Shown here piece by piece: positions 19,936 through 28,861 of a DNA stretch of 64,000 bases (positions are counted from its first letter, which is position 1; each line of letters starts with the position of its first letter). The position numbers and the translations under genes were made by a program. The DNA lies in NCBI GenBank assembly GCA_020073145.1, contig JAIQFS010000021.1, forward strand, positions 26,967 to 90,966. Direction: 5' to 3'. The stretch is from Terriglobia bacterium (GTDB taxonomy: Bacteria > Acidobacteriota > Terriglobia > Bryobacterales > Bryobacteraceae). The notes below the pieces were generated by a model that worked only from the letters and a program-made list of their open reading frames with translations, was not told the origin of the DNA and did not search any database.

Positions 19936-22308
19936 CTATCTGCTCGCTCTTTGTACGGACTCTTTCGTTCTCATCTGGAACGGCGCACTCTTGATAATGC
20001 CCATCAGGATCGCCACAAACCGGTCATTGTCTTGATCGGCATCCCGCACAATCGACCGGATTACCGGCATGTCTTCGTATTCTACGCCGCGCCCCAGCGC
20101 GAACGTCATCAATTTCTCGGTGACCATGCGCACGAACTGTGGGGAATAGTGCAGCAACGCCTGCCGCAACTCCACCGGACCATTCACTTTGGTGCCGTCC
20201 CACAAGACCGCCGACGTATCCAGCGGGACGCCGCCCTCGCCGCCCTGCTTGGTGCGCCACGATCCGTCGGCGTCGAAATTCTCCAATGCGAATCCGATCG
20301 GGTCCATGAGCTTGTGGCAACCGGCACACGGCTCGGCTTTCCGGTGCAGGGTCATCTGCTCTCGCAAGGTCATGATCTTCTTCCCGACATTCGTGTCCTC
20401 CAACGGCGGCACGTTCGGTGGAGGCTCCGGGGGCGGAGTGCCTAAAATATTCTCGAGAACCCAGACGCCACGCTTCACCGGGGACGTGCGGAAGTTTTGG
20501 ACCCACGTGAGGGAAAGAACACTCCCTTGTCCCAGCAATCCCCGGCGATAGTTCAGATCCGGGCCGAGATGCACCCGCCGGAACTGCGACCCATAGATGT
20601 TCGGAATGCCGTAATGCTTAGCGAGCCGCTCGTTCAGAAACGTGTAATCGGCGGTCAGAAGGTCGACTACGTTGCGGTTCTCTTTAATGATGCTTTCGAA
20701 CAGCAATTCGGTCTCGCGGCGGAGACTCTTGCGCAGTTCGTCGTCCCAGTTGGGGTAGAACACGCCATCGGGCGACGTTGCCGGCAGATTCCGCAAGTAC
20801 AGCAACTGATCTCCAAAGTTCGTCACCAGGGCGGCGGCCTTGGGATCGTCGAGCATCCGCCGCACCTGCTTTTCCAGCACGGCCGGAGTATGGAGCTGAT
20901 TGCGGCTGGCCACGCCGATCAACTCGTCGTCGGGAATGCTGCTCCACAGCAGGAACGACAGGCGGGAAGCCAGTTCCAGATCGGTAATCCGGTACGGCCG
21001 GCCCGGCGCCGTATTCTCCGGCTCCCGCTCGGCCCGTACCAGAAACTGGGGGCTGGTGAGGATGCGGCGAAGCCCCAATTCGATTCCGTCCTGAAACGTC
21101 CCGTCCCGCCGCCCTTCCTGGTAAGCGCCCAGCACCCAGTCCATGTCCACCGGCGTCACCGGCCGGCGATAGGCGTGCCGCGCCAGCGTGCTCAGAATCT
21201 GCCGCGCGCACGGACTTTCCTGCGCGGCGCTGTCCGCCCGGCACGTGTACACCTTGCGCACGCTGGGCGAGTCTTCCGGCCGATTCGCCTGGAAGGGCCC
21301 GCGAATCCTCAGAGTGCCGACCGCCGGGTAATACTCGATCTGCGGGATCGGATTGTCCTCGAGCGACTTCCGTTCAAACTGGCGAATCAAGTCGAGGGAA
21401 GGCCGGTAGTTGTCAGCCAGGAACGTGACGCCCACCAGGTGAGAGCCCGCTTTCACGGGAACGCTGATATCAATCGAGCCATCGTGATCCGCGGCATTGG
21501 CCGCGGTCAGCCCCACGCCCTTATAATCGCGGAGCGCCACTCTCTCGCTGTCGATCAAAAACTCCAGTTTCTCTCCCGGTATGAATTTGCCGAGACCGAA
21601 GTTCTGCACGGAGAACCGGTACTCTCCATCCGCGGGGAACATGTGGCGAACCGCCATCCCGCCGCGCGTTCCCAGCGGCAATCCGCCGATGTGCTGGTTC
21701 TGTGAAGTGTCGGCGGGCGCAATATAGGCGGCCTCCGTGGGCGATTTCCAGAAACCCACCGCCATCCGGGCGATGCGGGCGGCGGCCCCGCTGTAGGCCT
21801 CCAGCAACGTCGGCGAGATGGTCAACGAACCGGCGACGTTGTCGAAGCCGCGCGCGGAGTCGTCTGGCGGCAGCAGCGTCGTCACGTCCACCTGGAGATC
21901 CAGCAGGTCGCGGATGGCGTTCGCGTACTCGGTTCGGTTGAGACGATGGAGCACCACCGAACCGGGACTCGCACGCCCTGCCGCCTTCTGGTCGATCTGC
22001 GCCTCGAGCCAATCGCGGATCTGTTCGTATTGCGCCAGCGGCGGCCGCGGCATTCCGGGAGGCGGCATCATCCCGGCGCGCAATTTGCGGATCACCCGCT
22101 CCCAAACCTCGGGGTGATCGCCCGCCGTGTTGAGGTCTTCTTTTTGCAGCGAGAAATTCGCGGTCTTGGTTTTGTCGTTATGGCAGGTGACGCAGTAACG
22201 GTCTATTAAGGAACGCGCGGAGGCCGCGGATTGAGCGCGGGCCTGCCCAGCCACGGTGACCAGCCCAAGGACCGCCAAACCGTAAACGAGAGTCGTCCTC
22301 TTTCCCAT
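19936..22308 (-). CDS. DUF1592/DUF1587 multi-domain cytochrome c, second module
   Basis: A 790-residue homologue of the protein at 10508-12925 with the same domain order: PSCyt-like heme site YCVTCHND, DUF1587 (LNRTEYANAIRDLLDL), a long middle beta region, DUF1595/DUF1592 (TSPQFLVRAER, LELASRLSFLLWSS), DUF1588, and the C-terminal CAGCHKLMDPIGFALENFD heme block followed by DUF1585. I start it at 22308 (MGKRTTLVYGLAVLG) because GAGGG stands six bases upstream and the signal peptide is then compact; ATG codons at 22314 and 22353 are alternatives. It opens the leftward operon that ends at 16299. Confidence 0.87.
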   Translation of the reverse strand: MGKRTTLVYGLAVLGLVTVAGQARAQSAASARSLIDRYCVTCHNDKTKTANFSLQKEDLNTAGDHPEVWERVIRKLRAGMMPPPGMPRPPLAQYEQIRDWLEAQIDQKAAGRASPGSVVLHRLNRTEYANAIRDLLDLQVDVTTLLPPDDSARGFDNVAGSLTISPTLLEAYSGAAARIARMAVGFWKSPTEAAYIAPADTSQNQHIGGLPLGTRGGMAVRHMFPADGEYRFSVQNFGLGKFIPGEKLEFLIDSERVALRDYKGVGLTAANAADHDGSIDISVPVKAGSHLVGVTFLADNYRPSLDLIRQFERKSLEDNPIPQIEYYPAVGTLRIRGPFQANRPEDSPSVRKVYTCRADSAAQESPCARQILSTLARHAYRRPVTPVDMDWVLGAYQEGRRDGTFQDGIELGLRRILTSPQFLVRAEREPENTAPGRPYRITDLELASRLSFLLWSSIPDDELIGVASRNQLHTPAVLEKQVRRMLDDPKAAALVTNFGDQLLYLRNLPATSPDGVFYPNWDDELRKSLRRETELLFESIIKENRNVVDLLTADYTFLNERLAKHYGIPNIYGSQFRRVHLGPDLNYRRGLLGQGSVLSLTWVQNFRTSPVKRGVWVLENILGTPPPEPPPNVPPLEDTNVGKKIMTLREQMTLHRKAEPCAGCHKLMDPIGFALENFDADGSWRTKQGGEGGVPLDTSAVLWDGTKVNGPVELRQALLHYSPQFVRMVTEKLMTFALGRGVEYEDMPVIRSIVRDADQDNDRFVAILMGIIKSAPFQMRTKESVQRASR

Positions 22309-22428
22309 CGGCATCCCTCGTGAACGCACCGTTTCCCCCGGATTGCCTGTCACGTTTACTTCCCCCAGATCATGACACCACCCGGCCCCCTAAGCAACCG
22401 TCGGCCCCCCGGGAGGCGCCAGACTTGC

Positions 22429-23295
22429 CTACTGCTTCGTGTGCGCCGCGAAGAACGCAAAGATATCCGGCATGCTCTTGGCGATGATGGTGCCGTGATC
22501 TTCGCCGGGCATTTCGACGTACTTGTAGTTCATCCCCAGTTGCTTCATGGCGTCAACCCAGCGCCGCGCATATTGCGGGGGAACCACGGTGTCGGCATCG
22601 CCCTGGGCGATGACGACGGGCATGGTATCCTTGATCGGCGTCAGGAGGGAGCCGGCGTTCGGCAGCATGGCGAATGCGGCCGGTGCGATGGCGCCGATGG
22701 CCGCCCAATTCGATGCGTACTTGGCGCCCAGGTAGAGGGTTCCGGCGCCGCCCATCGAGTGGCCCATCAGATACGTGCGACGCTCATCGACATTGAATTC
22801 CTTGCGGATGATATCCAGGACGTTCATCACGTCTTTTGCACTCAGCTCGGTCAGATTCGGGGGATCGGCGTCGGGCTGGGTGTTGCCTTGACCGCCGCGG
22901 GGCGGTCCCTTGATCACGGGTGAACCATACCAGCCTTGGGAGTTGTAGCCCATCGGTCCAACCAGAATGTAGCCGCCCTCTTCCGCAAGATCCACCGCAT
23001 TCCCGCGCATCAAGGAGTTCTGGTTCCCTCCGAGCCCGTGCAGCGCGACGATCAGCGGATTCTTCTTGTCCTTCGATACCTTGGACGAAACGAAGACCGC
23101 ATACGGGAGGTCTTCATTCGTGTCCGCGAAGTGATACTTCCGTTGCTGCACGCGCGGGTCGGGAGCCCGGTTGATGGGGCCACGGGCCGGCGGAGCGGCC
23201 GCCGGCCTCGCCGGCTGAGCGGCGTTTTGAGCAATCCCGATCTGCACGCACAACACCGCCCCGGCAAGTGCGAACTTGAAGCTCCTGGCTCTCAT
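22429..23295 (-). CDS. Secreted alpha/beta hydrolase (PHB-depolymerase/esterase-like)
   Basis: A 288-residue secreted alpha/beta hydrolase. After a signal peptide and a proline/alanine-rich linker it shows LIVALHGLGGNQ (oxyanion strand), the nucleophile elbow GHSMGG, PVVIAQGDADTVVPP with the acid residue, and GEDHG with the likely catalytic histidine. The fold resembles feruloyl esterase and PHB-depolymerase families (dienelactone-hydrolase-like). The start at 23295 follows GAGGAG; the longer frame has no signal peptide. It lies 16 bp behind the tannase-family gene, so the two probably act together on plant phenolic esters. Confidence 0.85.
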   Translation of the reverse strand: MRARSFKFALAGAVLCVQIGIAQNAAQPARPAAAPPARGPINRAPDPRVQQRKYHFADTNEDLPYAVFVSSKVSKDKKNPLIVALHGLGGNQNSLMRGNAVDLAEEGGYILVGPMGYNSQGWYGSPVIKGPPRGGQGNTQPDADPPNLTELSAKDVMNVLDIIRKEFNVDERRTYLMGHSMGGAGTLYLGAKYASNWAAIGAIAPAAFAMLPNAGSLLTPIKDTMPVVIAQGDADTVVPPQYARRWVDAMKQLGMNYKYVEMPGEDHGTIIAKSMPDIFAFFAAHTKQ

Positions 23296-23311
23296 CGATC
23301 GTTCTCCTCTT

Positions 23312-24919
23312 CTAGAATCCTGTGCTGCACACAAAATTCGCCGCCTCATCCGTGCTTCCCGTCCCCTTGTACTTGGCGACCAGCGGATACTGGCACAGCG
23401 GCCTCGACCGGGTGATGGCCCCGGCCTGATCGCGCCGTGCGGCGGTCAACGCCGTGGGCGCCGCGCCGTCCTCTACCCAGGACAACAGCGTGTCCAGTTG
23501 GCCATAGGGATTGGGTCCGGCGCCGCCGGCGCAGTGCGCGACGCCGGGCGCCAAAAACAACCTCGCGAACTGCGACGTCTTTTCCGCGCCGCCCATCTGC
23601 TGCTGGACGCGCTTGTAGTAGTCCATCGTGCCCTCGGCGGAGATCAACTGGTCGGCCCAGCCGTGCCAGATGATGGCTTTGCCGCCGCGATCGCGGAACG
23701 CCGTGAGGTCCGGGTTGTCAGTCCCAATCACGATTCCGTACTGCTCCACCGATTGATCCCAGAAATGCTCATAGATGGCGGGTGTGACCGTGGTCCAGTC
23801 AAATTGCGCGTTCAGCGTCAGCCAGTACTTAAGCCAGTCCACGGCGAACGGGAACCCCTGAGGCTTCAAGGGCGTGCCTCGGCTGGCAGCCACCCCATTC
23901 AGGTCCGCTCCTCGGGTCTGGCCATACCAAAGGAAACTTCCGTCTTCGCGCCGCGGACCGTCCCACAACTGGCGGATAATTTTGGCATCGGCTTCGGTAA
24001 AGACGCCGCACTCCCCGGCCGACGTGCCAATCAGCTCTTTGGGATCGTACGCGCACCGCTTCGGGTCTTCGATAACCCCATCTTTCACGCCATCGATCGC
24101 GTCGCAGGCCGCAACCGCCGCCGCCGCGGCGGCTGCCAGCTTACAACTCGGTATGGGATCTCCCGCCACATTCATCTGCACGGAGCCCCAGAGCGATTGC
24201 ATAATGAGCTTCGGCCAGTTGATCGCCGGCGCGCCTGCCACGATGCCGTTATAATCCTGCGGATACCGCTGTGCTTCCATCAACCCCTGGCGCCCGCCCG
24301 TCGAGCAGCCGTTGAAATAGGAATATCGCGGCGCCGCTCCGTACAGGGCCTGCGTCAGTGCTTTGCCCGTCACCGTCATCTCGTGAATGCCCACGTGCGC
24401 GTTGTCCCGGATGGCCTGCCAGTTCAGGTGTCCAGTCGCATCCATGGCAAAACTCCCGCTGCCGCCCGCGTGACCGGTATCGGTCGCTCCCGAGGCGTAG
24501 CCCAGCGCCAGCGCCGGATTGATCCCGCCGGCGCTGCCGCCCACGAAGCCGCCGCCGCCGGTCCCCAGAAACCGGCCATTCCAGTTCGAGGTCGGGATAC
24601 CGATCCAGATCGTCACCTTGTCGCCTTCGGGCGGGTGCGTGGTGATGGCCGTCACCCGGCAGATGCCGAGATTGTTGGGATCCACCGCCGCCGACTCAAT
24701 GGTCGTGTTCGGCAGCGCTACCATCGCCAGGCTTTCGCACGACCGGAGCGGCATGGCATTGGCGATGGCCGCCTTCGGAGTGGTTCCCAGCGGAGGCCCG
24801 AACCCGCCTGCCGCAGGTCCGCCTCCGCGGGCGCCCCGTTGGCCTTGGGAAACGGGCGCCAATGCAGCGATCAACAGGGCCATCCCCAGTATTCGGCTCA
24901 TGATCCCATTGGTTCGCAT
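23312..24919 (-). CDS. Tannase/feruloyl esterase family protein
   Basis: A 535-residue secreted esterase of the tannase/feruloyl esterase family. It has a signal peptide (to VSQG), a glycine-rich linker, the nucleophile motif GCSTGGRQGL followed by PQDYNGIVAGAPA, and the C-terminal histidine region APGVAHC. Paired cysteines around the Ser-His site (the CS-D-HC arrangement) are consistent with the family. These enzymes release gallic or hydroxycinnamic acids from esters. GGAGGG stands upstream of the ATG at 24919. It is divergent from pobA, which hydroxylates 4-hydroxybenzoate, so the neighbourhood points to use of plant-derived aromatic acids. Confidence 0.9.
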   Translation of the reverse strand: MRTNGIMSRILGMALLIAALAPVSQGQRGARGGGPAAGGFGPPLGTTPKAAIANAMPLRSCESLAMVALPNTTIESAAVDPNNLGICRVTAITTHPPEGDKVTIWIGIPTSNWNGRFLGTGGGGFVGGSAGGINPALALGYASGATDTGHAGGSGSFAMDATGHLNWQAIRDNAHVGIHEMTVTGKALTQALYGAAPRYSYFNGCSTGGRQGLMEAQRYPQDYNGIVAGAPAINWPKLIMQSLWGSVQMNVAGDPIPSCKLAAAAAAAVAACDAIDGVKDGVIEDPKRCAYDPKELIGTSAGECGVFTEADAKIIRQLWDGPRREDGSFLWYGQTRGADLNGVAASRGTPLKPQGFPFAVDWLKYWLTLNAQFDWTTVTPAIYEHFWDQSVEQYGIVIGTDNPDLTAFRDRGGKAIIWHGWADQLISAEGTMDYYKRVQQQMGGAEKTSQFARLFLAPGVAHCAGGAGPNPYGQLDTLLSWVEDGAAPTALTAARRDQAGAITRSRPLCQYPLVAKYKGTGSTDEAANFVCSTGF

Positions 24920-25013
24920 TCGGCCCTCCGCGACTCTGCTGTTATCCCCATCTCAACCGGCAGTCAGCCCACATTCCGGAAATTGTACTGAAGATCCCCC
25001 GCCGAACTCCAAT

Positions 25014-25030
25014 AACGAATCCGTATCGTT
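25014..25030. promoter_or_regulatory. Inverted repeat in the tannase/pobA divergent gap
   Basis: AACGA and TCGTT are separated by 7 bases in the 183-bp gap between the divergent tannase and pobA genes. It could be an operator, for example for the LysR-type protein encoded after pobA. No clear -35/-10 pair was seen around it. Confidence 0.25.
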
Positions 25031-25102
25031 CCAGAAGAATTAGATCTTGTTCGCACGGCCTCACTTCCGGTACACCTGAATCTAGACGGGGAAGAACGCC
25101 GG

Positions 25103-26284
25103 ATGCATACGCAGGTAGGAATTGTCGGAGCGGGTCCCGCGGGCCTGTTGCTGGGCCACTTGCTGCACCGGATGGGGGTCGATTCCGTCATTCTCGAAGC
25201 TCGCGATCGCGAGCACGTGATGAACCGGGTCCGGGCCGGCGTCCTGGAACAATTCACCGCCGATCTGATGACGCACCTGGGAGTCGGCGCGCGCCTGCAC
25301 CGCGAGGGCCTGCGCCACGAGAGCGTGTACCTGAGTTTCGCCGGCCGGCGCCATCTGGTTCCGTTGGCGGAACTGACCGGCGGTAAAGCCATCTACGTCT
25401 ACGGACAGAACGAAGTGGTGAAGGACCTCATGGAGGCGCGGATCTCCACCGGCCGCCCTCTGCATTACGAAGTTCAGAATGCTTCAGTGCACCACATCGA
25501 CTCCCCCAGGCCCGTGATTCGGTACACGGCCAACGGCAGGCAGCAGGAACTGACCTGCGACTTCATCGCCGGCTGCGACGGTTTCCATGGCATCTGCCGC
25601 CCGGCGCTCGGCGATGCCGTGCGGTTCTACGACAGGACGTATCCGTTCGGCTGGCTGGGCATTCTGGCGGAAGCTCCACCGTCGTCCGAAGCGCTCGTTT
25701 ACACCTATCACGACCGCGGCTTCGCTTTATTCAGCATGCGCTCGCCCAACATCACCCGCCTCTATTTTCAAGTGCCTCCCGATGAGGACATCGATCGGTG
25801 GTCCGACGACGCCATCTGGCAGGAGATGCTGCGACGCATGACCACCTGCGATGGCTGGAAGCCGAACGTGGGACCCATTCTGAACAAGAATGTCACCGCC
25901 ATGCGCAGCTTCGTTACCGAGCCCATGTGCGCCGGCCGGCTCTACCTGGCTGGAGATGCCGCTCACATCGTTCCGCCCACCGGCGCCAAAGGCCTCAATT
26001 TGGCGGCGTTCGATGTGCTTCACCTCGGACGGGCGATCGCCGCGTTCTACCGCACCGGCAAGACCGATCTGCTCAGACAATACTCCGACACAGCGCTCGA
26101 ACGGGCCTGGAAAACGCAGCGGTTCTCGTGGTGGATGACCCAGACCCTGCACCGGTTTCCGGACGAGAATCCGTTCGACTCCAAACGGCAATTGTCGGAC
26201 TTGGGCTACCTGACCAGTTCCAAGGCCGCGATGACCAGCCTCGCCGAGAATTACGTCGGGCTTCCCGTGGACATCGAGCTCTAA
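25103..26284 (+). CDS. pobA: 4-hydroxybenzoate 3-monooxygenase
   Basis: PobA, an FAD and NAD(P)H-dependent hydroxylase that turns 4-hydroxybenzoate into protocatechuate in the cytoplasm. The 393-residue length matches the family (about 390). It has the FAD dinucleotide motif GAGPAG (9-14), the conserved NRVRAGVLEQ helix, the DG motif in AGCDGFHGICRP and the second flavin motif AGDAAHIVPPTGAKGLNLA. GGGGAAG precedes the ATG. Its product would feed the beta-ketoadipate or another protocatechuate pathway, but no ring-cleavage dioxygenase is in the window. Its stop codon overlaps the stop of the convergent LysR gene. Confidence 0.95.
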   Translation: MHTQVGIVGAGPAGLLLGHLLHRMGVDSVILEARDREHVMNRVRAGVLEQFTADLMTHLGVGARLHREGLRHESVYLSFAGRRHLVPLAELTGGKAIYVYGQNEVVKDLMEARISTGRPLHYEVQNASVHHIDSPRPVIRYTANGRQQELTCDFIAGCDGFHGICRPALGDAVRFYDRTYPFGWLGILAEAPPSSEALVYTYHDRGFALFSMRSPNITRLYFQVPPDEDIDRWSDDAIWQEMLRRMTTCDGWKPNVGPILNKNVTAMRSFVTEPMCAGRLYLAGDAAHIVPPTGAKGLNLAAFDVLHLGRAIAAFYRTGKTDLLRQYSDTALERAWKTQRFSWWMTQTLHRFPDENPFDSKRQLSDLGYLTSSKAAMTSLAENYVGLPVDIEL

Positions 26285-27189
26285 GTGCCCCGGGCCTGTC
26301 CCGCCGTCCTCTGCATTCGCTTAAGCGTCTGGATAAACCGCCGGAGGACTGGCGGCACGTTGCTCCGCCGCCACAACCCGATGAGATCGGCATGGGCCGC
26401 CGCTCCGACGATATCGCGATACACGCAGCCGCGGATCCGCAGGTGTTGGCGGAACGATTCCGGCACCAGGGCTACGCCCAAACGCCCGGCTACCAGGAAG
26501 ACCGCGGTTTGCAGGAGCCGGGTCGGCTGCAGACGGGGTGTGGGAATCCCACCCGATCGAAGTGTTTCGAGAACCACTTCGTGAAAGCCCGGAACGGGCT
26601 GCCGGCGGGGGATGAGAAATGTTTCTCCCTCGAGGTCGCTGAGACGGGCCTTGGCCGCGCTTCCCGCTGGATGTCCCGTGGGGAGGGCTACGATTAGGCG
26701 TTCCCGGGAAACCAACAGGGCGTCGAACGCCGGGTCTTGAATCGCGAGAAACAGCAGGCCGATATCGATCGTCTCCCGCCGCAGCGCTTCTACCTGTTCG
26801 CCCGGCTCCATCTCACGAATATCGATGGAAATGTCGGGAGCGTCTCTCCGCAAGGTTCGCAGAAGTTCCGGCAAAACGCTGCAGACCGCGGTGCTGACAA
26901 CTCCGATCACAAGGGCCCCGGCTTCGCCTTGTCCGGCGCGCGCGGTTTCCCTTCCGGCCTGATCTAACTGCTCGAGGATGCGCGCCACCCGGTCTAAGAA
27001 GACCTCACCCGCGGCAGTCAGGCGGACCCGCCGGTTGGTCCGTTCTACGAGTTGGACGCCCAGTTCCGCTTCCAGTTGCCTGATTTGGTGACTGAGCGCC
27101 GGTTGCGCCACGTTTAATAGCAGGGCGGCCTTGGTGAAGTGGAGTTGCTCTGCGAGCACGCAAAAGGAGCGCAGGTGCCGGATCTCCAT
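26281..27189 (-). CDS. LysR-family transcriptional regulator
   Basis: A 302-residue LysR-type regulator. The N-terminal winged helix is typical (MEIRHLRSFCVLAEQLHFTK, VAQPALSHQIRQLEAELG), followed by an effector-binding periplasmic-protein-like domain. It is convergent with pobA and the two stop codons overlap (TAA at 26282-26284, TAG reading from 26283 to 26281), so the pair must be transcribed from opposite ends. Control of pobA or of the tannase unit is plausible, but LysR proteins more often lie divergent from their targets. The sequence just upstream of the ATG reads TATGAT, so the mRNA may have a very short leader. Confidence 0.92.
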   Translation of the reverse strand: MEIRHLRSFCVLAEQLHFTKAALLLNVAQPALSHQIRQLEAELGVQLVERTNRRVRLTAAGEVFLDRVARILEQLDQAGRETARAGQGEAGALVIGVVSTAVCSVLPELLRTLRRDAPDISIDIREMEPGEQVEALRRETIDIGLLFLAIQDPAFDALLVSRERLIVALPTGHPAGSAAKARLSDLEGETFLIPRRQPVPGFHEVVLETLRSGGIPTPRLQPTRLLQTAVFLVAGRLGVALVPESFRQHLRIRGCVYRDIVGAAAHADLIGLWRRSNVPPVLRRFIQTLKRMQRTAGQARGT

Positions 27190-27254
27190 GCCGGTTCATC
27201 ATAGCAGGTCGTTTCCGCTCCGGCGGTCCAACGAGAGTGGCTGCGCCGGCTGTT

Positions 27255-28475
27255 TTACCAGACGTGCGAAGCCATGACTGCCAGAGAGCCCGCGGAATTT
27301 CCATGGATGGTGTTGCGGAGCACCACCTGAAAATTCTTGGTCTCCCATCCGCGCGGCGCCGATTTGGCGAAGAGATCGAACGAGCTGTCTCGCGAAAGAA
27401 ACTCCACCGCGGCCTGCGTGTTGCGAGCGTCCATGCCCGCCACGATCAACACCGCATGCCCGGATTCAGACCGTAGTAACCGGGTCACCAGGGAATAGCC
27501 TTCGGAGAGTTCCGGGGTTTGGCGCAGCGGAATGACCCAGTCTCGATCGGCCTGTTGCGCGTCAACCATCTTCACCTGGTTGCCGACAATCTGGATGTGA
27601 AAACGGAGGGATCTGGTCAGTTCTTGCGTCCAGCGCGTGGTTCCAATCAAAATCGCCGGGGATTGTTTCAAATCCGCGAAGGACATATCGCTTCCGAATT
27701 TCAGCGAGAACCGCTGGCCGCGCGTGGCCAGCTGTTCGGCGAAAAGCGCGGCTCCCAGCGCTCCGCCGGACCCCACGTAGGTGGCCGTCAGCACGTGCAA
27801 CTCGGCGGTTGGAATCATGCCGCCCGGCTGAAACGGCGTCCACTTCTCAAAGTTCGGCATGTACAGCAAATTGGAAGACGTAGCCAACGTGATGAGGACC
27901 GGCCGGTCCGGGCTCAAAAACGGGCGCCAGAAAAGATCGATCGAACTGGTCGGGTGGGCCCAGCGAAGCGCCAGCGGCGCGGAGATCGCGATCGTTGCAA
28001 AAACCGCGATCGCTGCAATCCGCCAGCGCGCGCGGCGCCGGTTTGGCACGATTCCGGTGGGGGCTGGCGTTTCCGGGAGAGGCCTTGCGGCCGGCGCATG
28101 CCCGTCTTCTCGGGTGGGTAGGAAATGAAACGCCGGCTGATACCCGCCGAGCGGCAGTTCAATCCGGACTTCCCTTCCGAGGCCGGCGTCATAGGCCTGC
28201 GCTAATCGCTTGCGCACCTCGGCCGCGGTGACTCGCACGATGGACGCGGTCTGGGCGTCGAAGTCATTGCTTCGCCCGAACACATCGACGGCAATGTTGG
28301 TTTCCTTAATCGTGGCGCCGCGCCCCGCCAGGGTCTCCTGAACCACGTACCGCAGAAAATCCTGCCGCCGACGGCTCCCCGCGAAGGCCGGACTCTCCAA
28401 CACAGACTCCAGATGGGCAAGAAGGAGGACTCGTTCTTTGTCACCGATCGGGACAACGGTGTGAAGCGCAGACAT
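27255..28475 (-). CDS. Winged-helix membrane-spanning regulator, acidobacterial type
   Basis: A 406-residue protein. Residues ~10-115 carry the N-terminal domain seen in many acidobacterial regulators (SRRRQDFLRYVVQETLAG, IKETNIAVDVFGR, SIVRVTAAEVRKRL), usually annotated as winged helix. A single transmembrane helix follows at ~150-170, then a ~230-residue exterior domain without TPR or TolB repeats. That gives a ToxR/CadC-like layout: DNA-binding inside, sensor outside. It is divergent from the TonB-dependent receptor at 28862, which is its most likely target. The sensor domain (LITLATSSNLLYMPNFEKW) is not one I recognise. Confidence 0.8.
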   Translation of the reverse strand: MSALHTVVPIGDKERVLLLAHLESVLESPAFAGSRRRQDFLRYVVQETLAGRGATIKETNIAVDVFGRSNDFDAQTASIVRVTAAEVRKRLAQAYDAGLGREVRIELPLGGYQPAFHFLPTREDGHAPAARPLPETPAPTGIVPNRRRARWRIAAIAVFATIAISAPLALRWAHPTSSIDLFWRPFLSPDRPVLITLATSSNLLYMPNFEKWTPFQPGGMIPTAELHVLTATYVGSGGALGAALFAEQLATRGQRFSLKFGSDMSFADLKQSPAILIGTTRWTQELTRSLRFHIQIVGNQVKMVDAQQADRDWVIPLRQTPELSEGYSLVTRLLRSESGHAVLIVAGMDARNTQAAVEFLSRDSSFDLFAKSAPRGWETKNFQVVLRNTIHGNSAGSLAVMASHVW

Positions 28476-28861
28476 GCCGGTACTCTTGTTCGACGCAGTA
28501 TATCATTTCTCGAAATTTAACGTGCGATTGACGTACCGGCTATGCCGCTGATTCTACAACCGCATGCGGCATCCTTTGCAATTGATTCCAATCCATCCCT
28601 GGTTTCTAACTGCGCTTTAACGTCGCGGATAACGTCCCGTACGTAGACGCCGCGCTCCACCAGCCATAGAATCCCCCAATCCGGTGTGTTCTGTGACCAT
28701 CGCCCTGAATGCACCGGGCGGCTAGGGGTTTTCGTGACACGACATTCTGGCGCGCTGGTCTTCTGCCCACTTTGCCGGCGCGGCTTTTCCCAGCTTCGTT
28801 GGGGTCAGACAGAGGTCGTTCGCATTGTTGGGAAGCCACATGGAGAGGATTCACAAGTAAA
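28476..28861. other. Divergent intergenic region, no gene seen
   Basis: These 386 bp lie between the membrane regulator and the TonB-dependent receptor. Short frames exist on both strands but none looks like a protein. The stretch around 28500-28560 is noticeably AT-richer than the surroundings and probably contains the promoters. Confidence 0.5.

Noticed and set aside
9605..22308. Composite transposon flanked by inverted modules
   Set aside because: The two modules are inverted but diverged, and no transposase or terminal repeat was seen.
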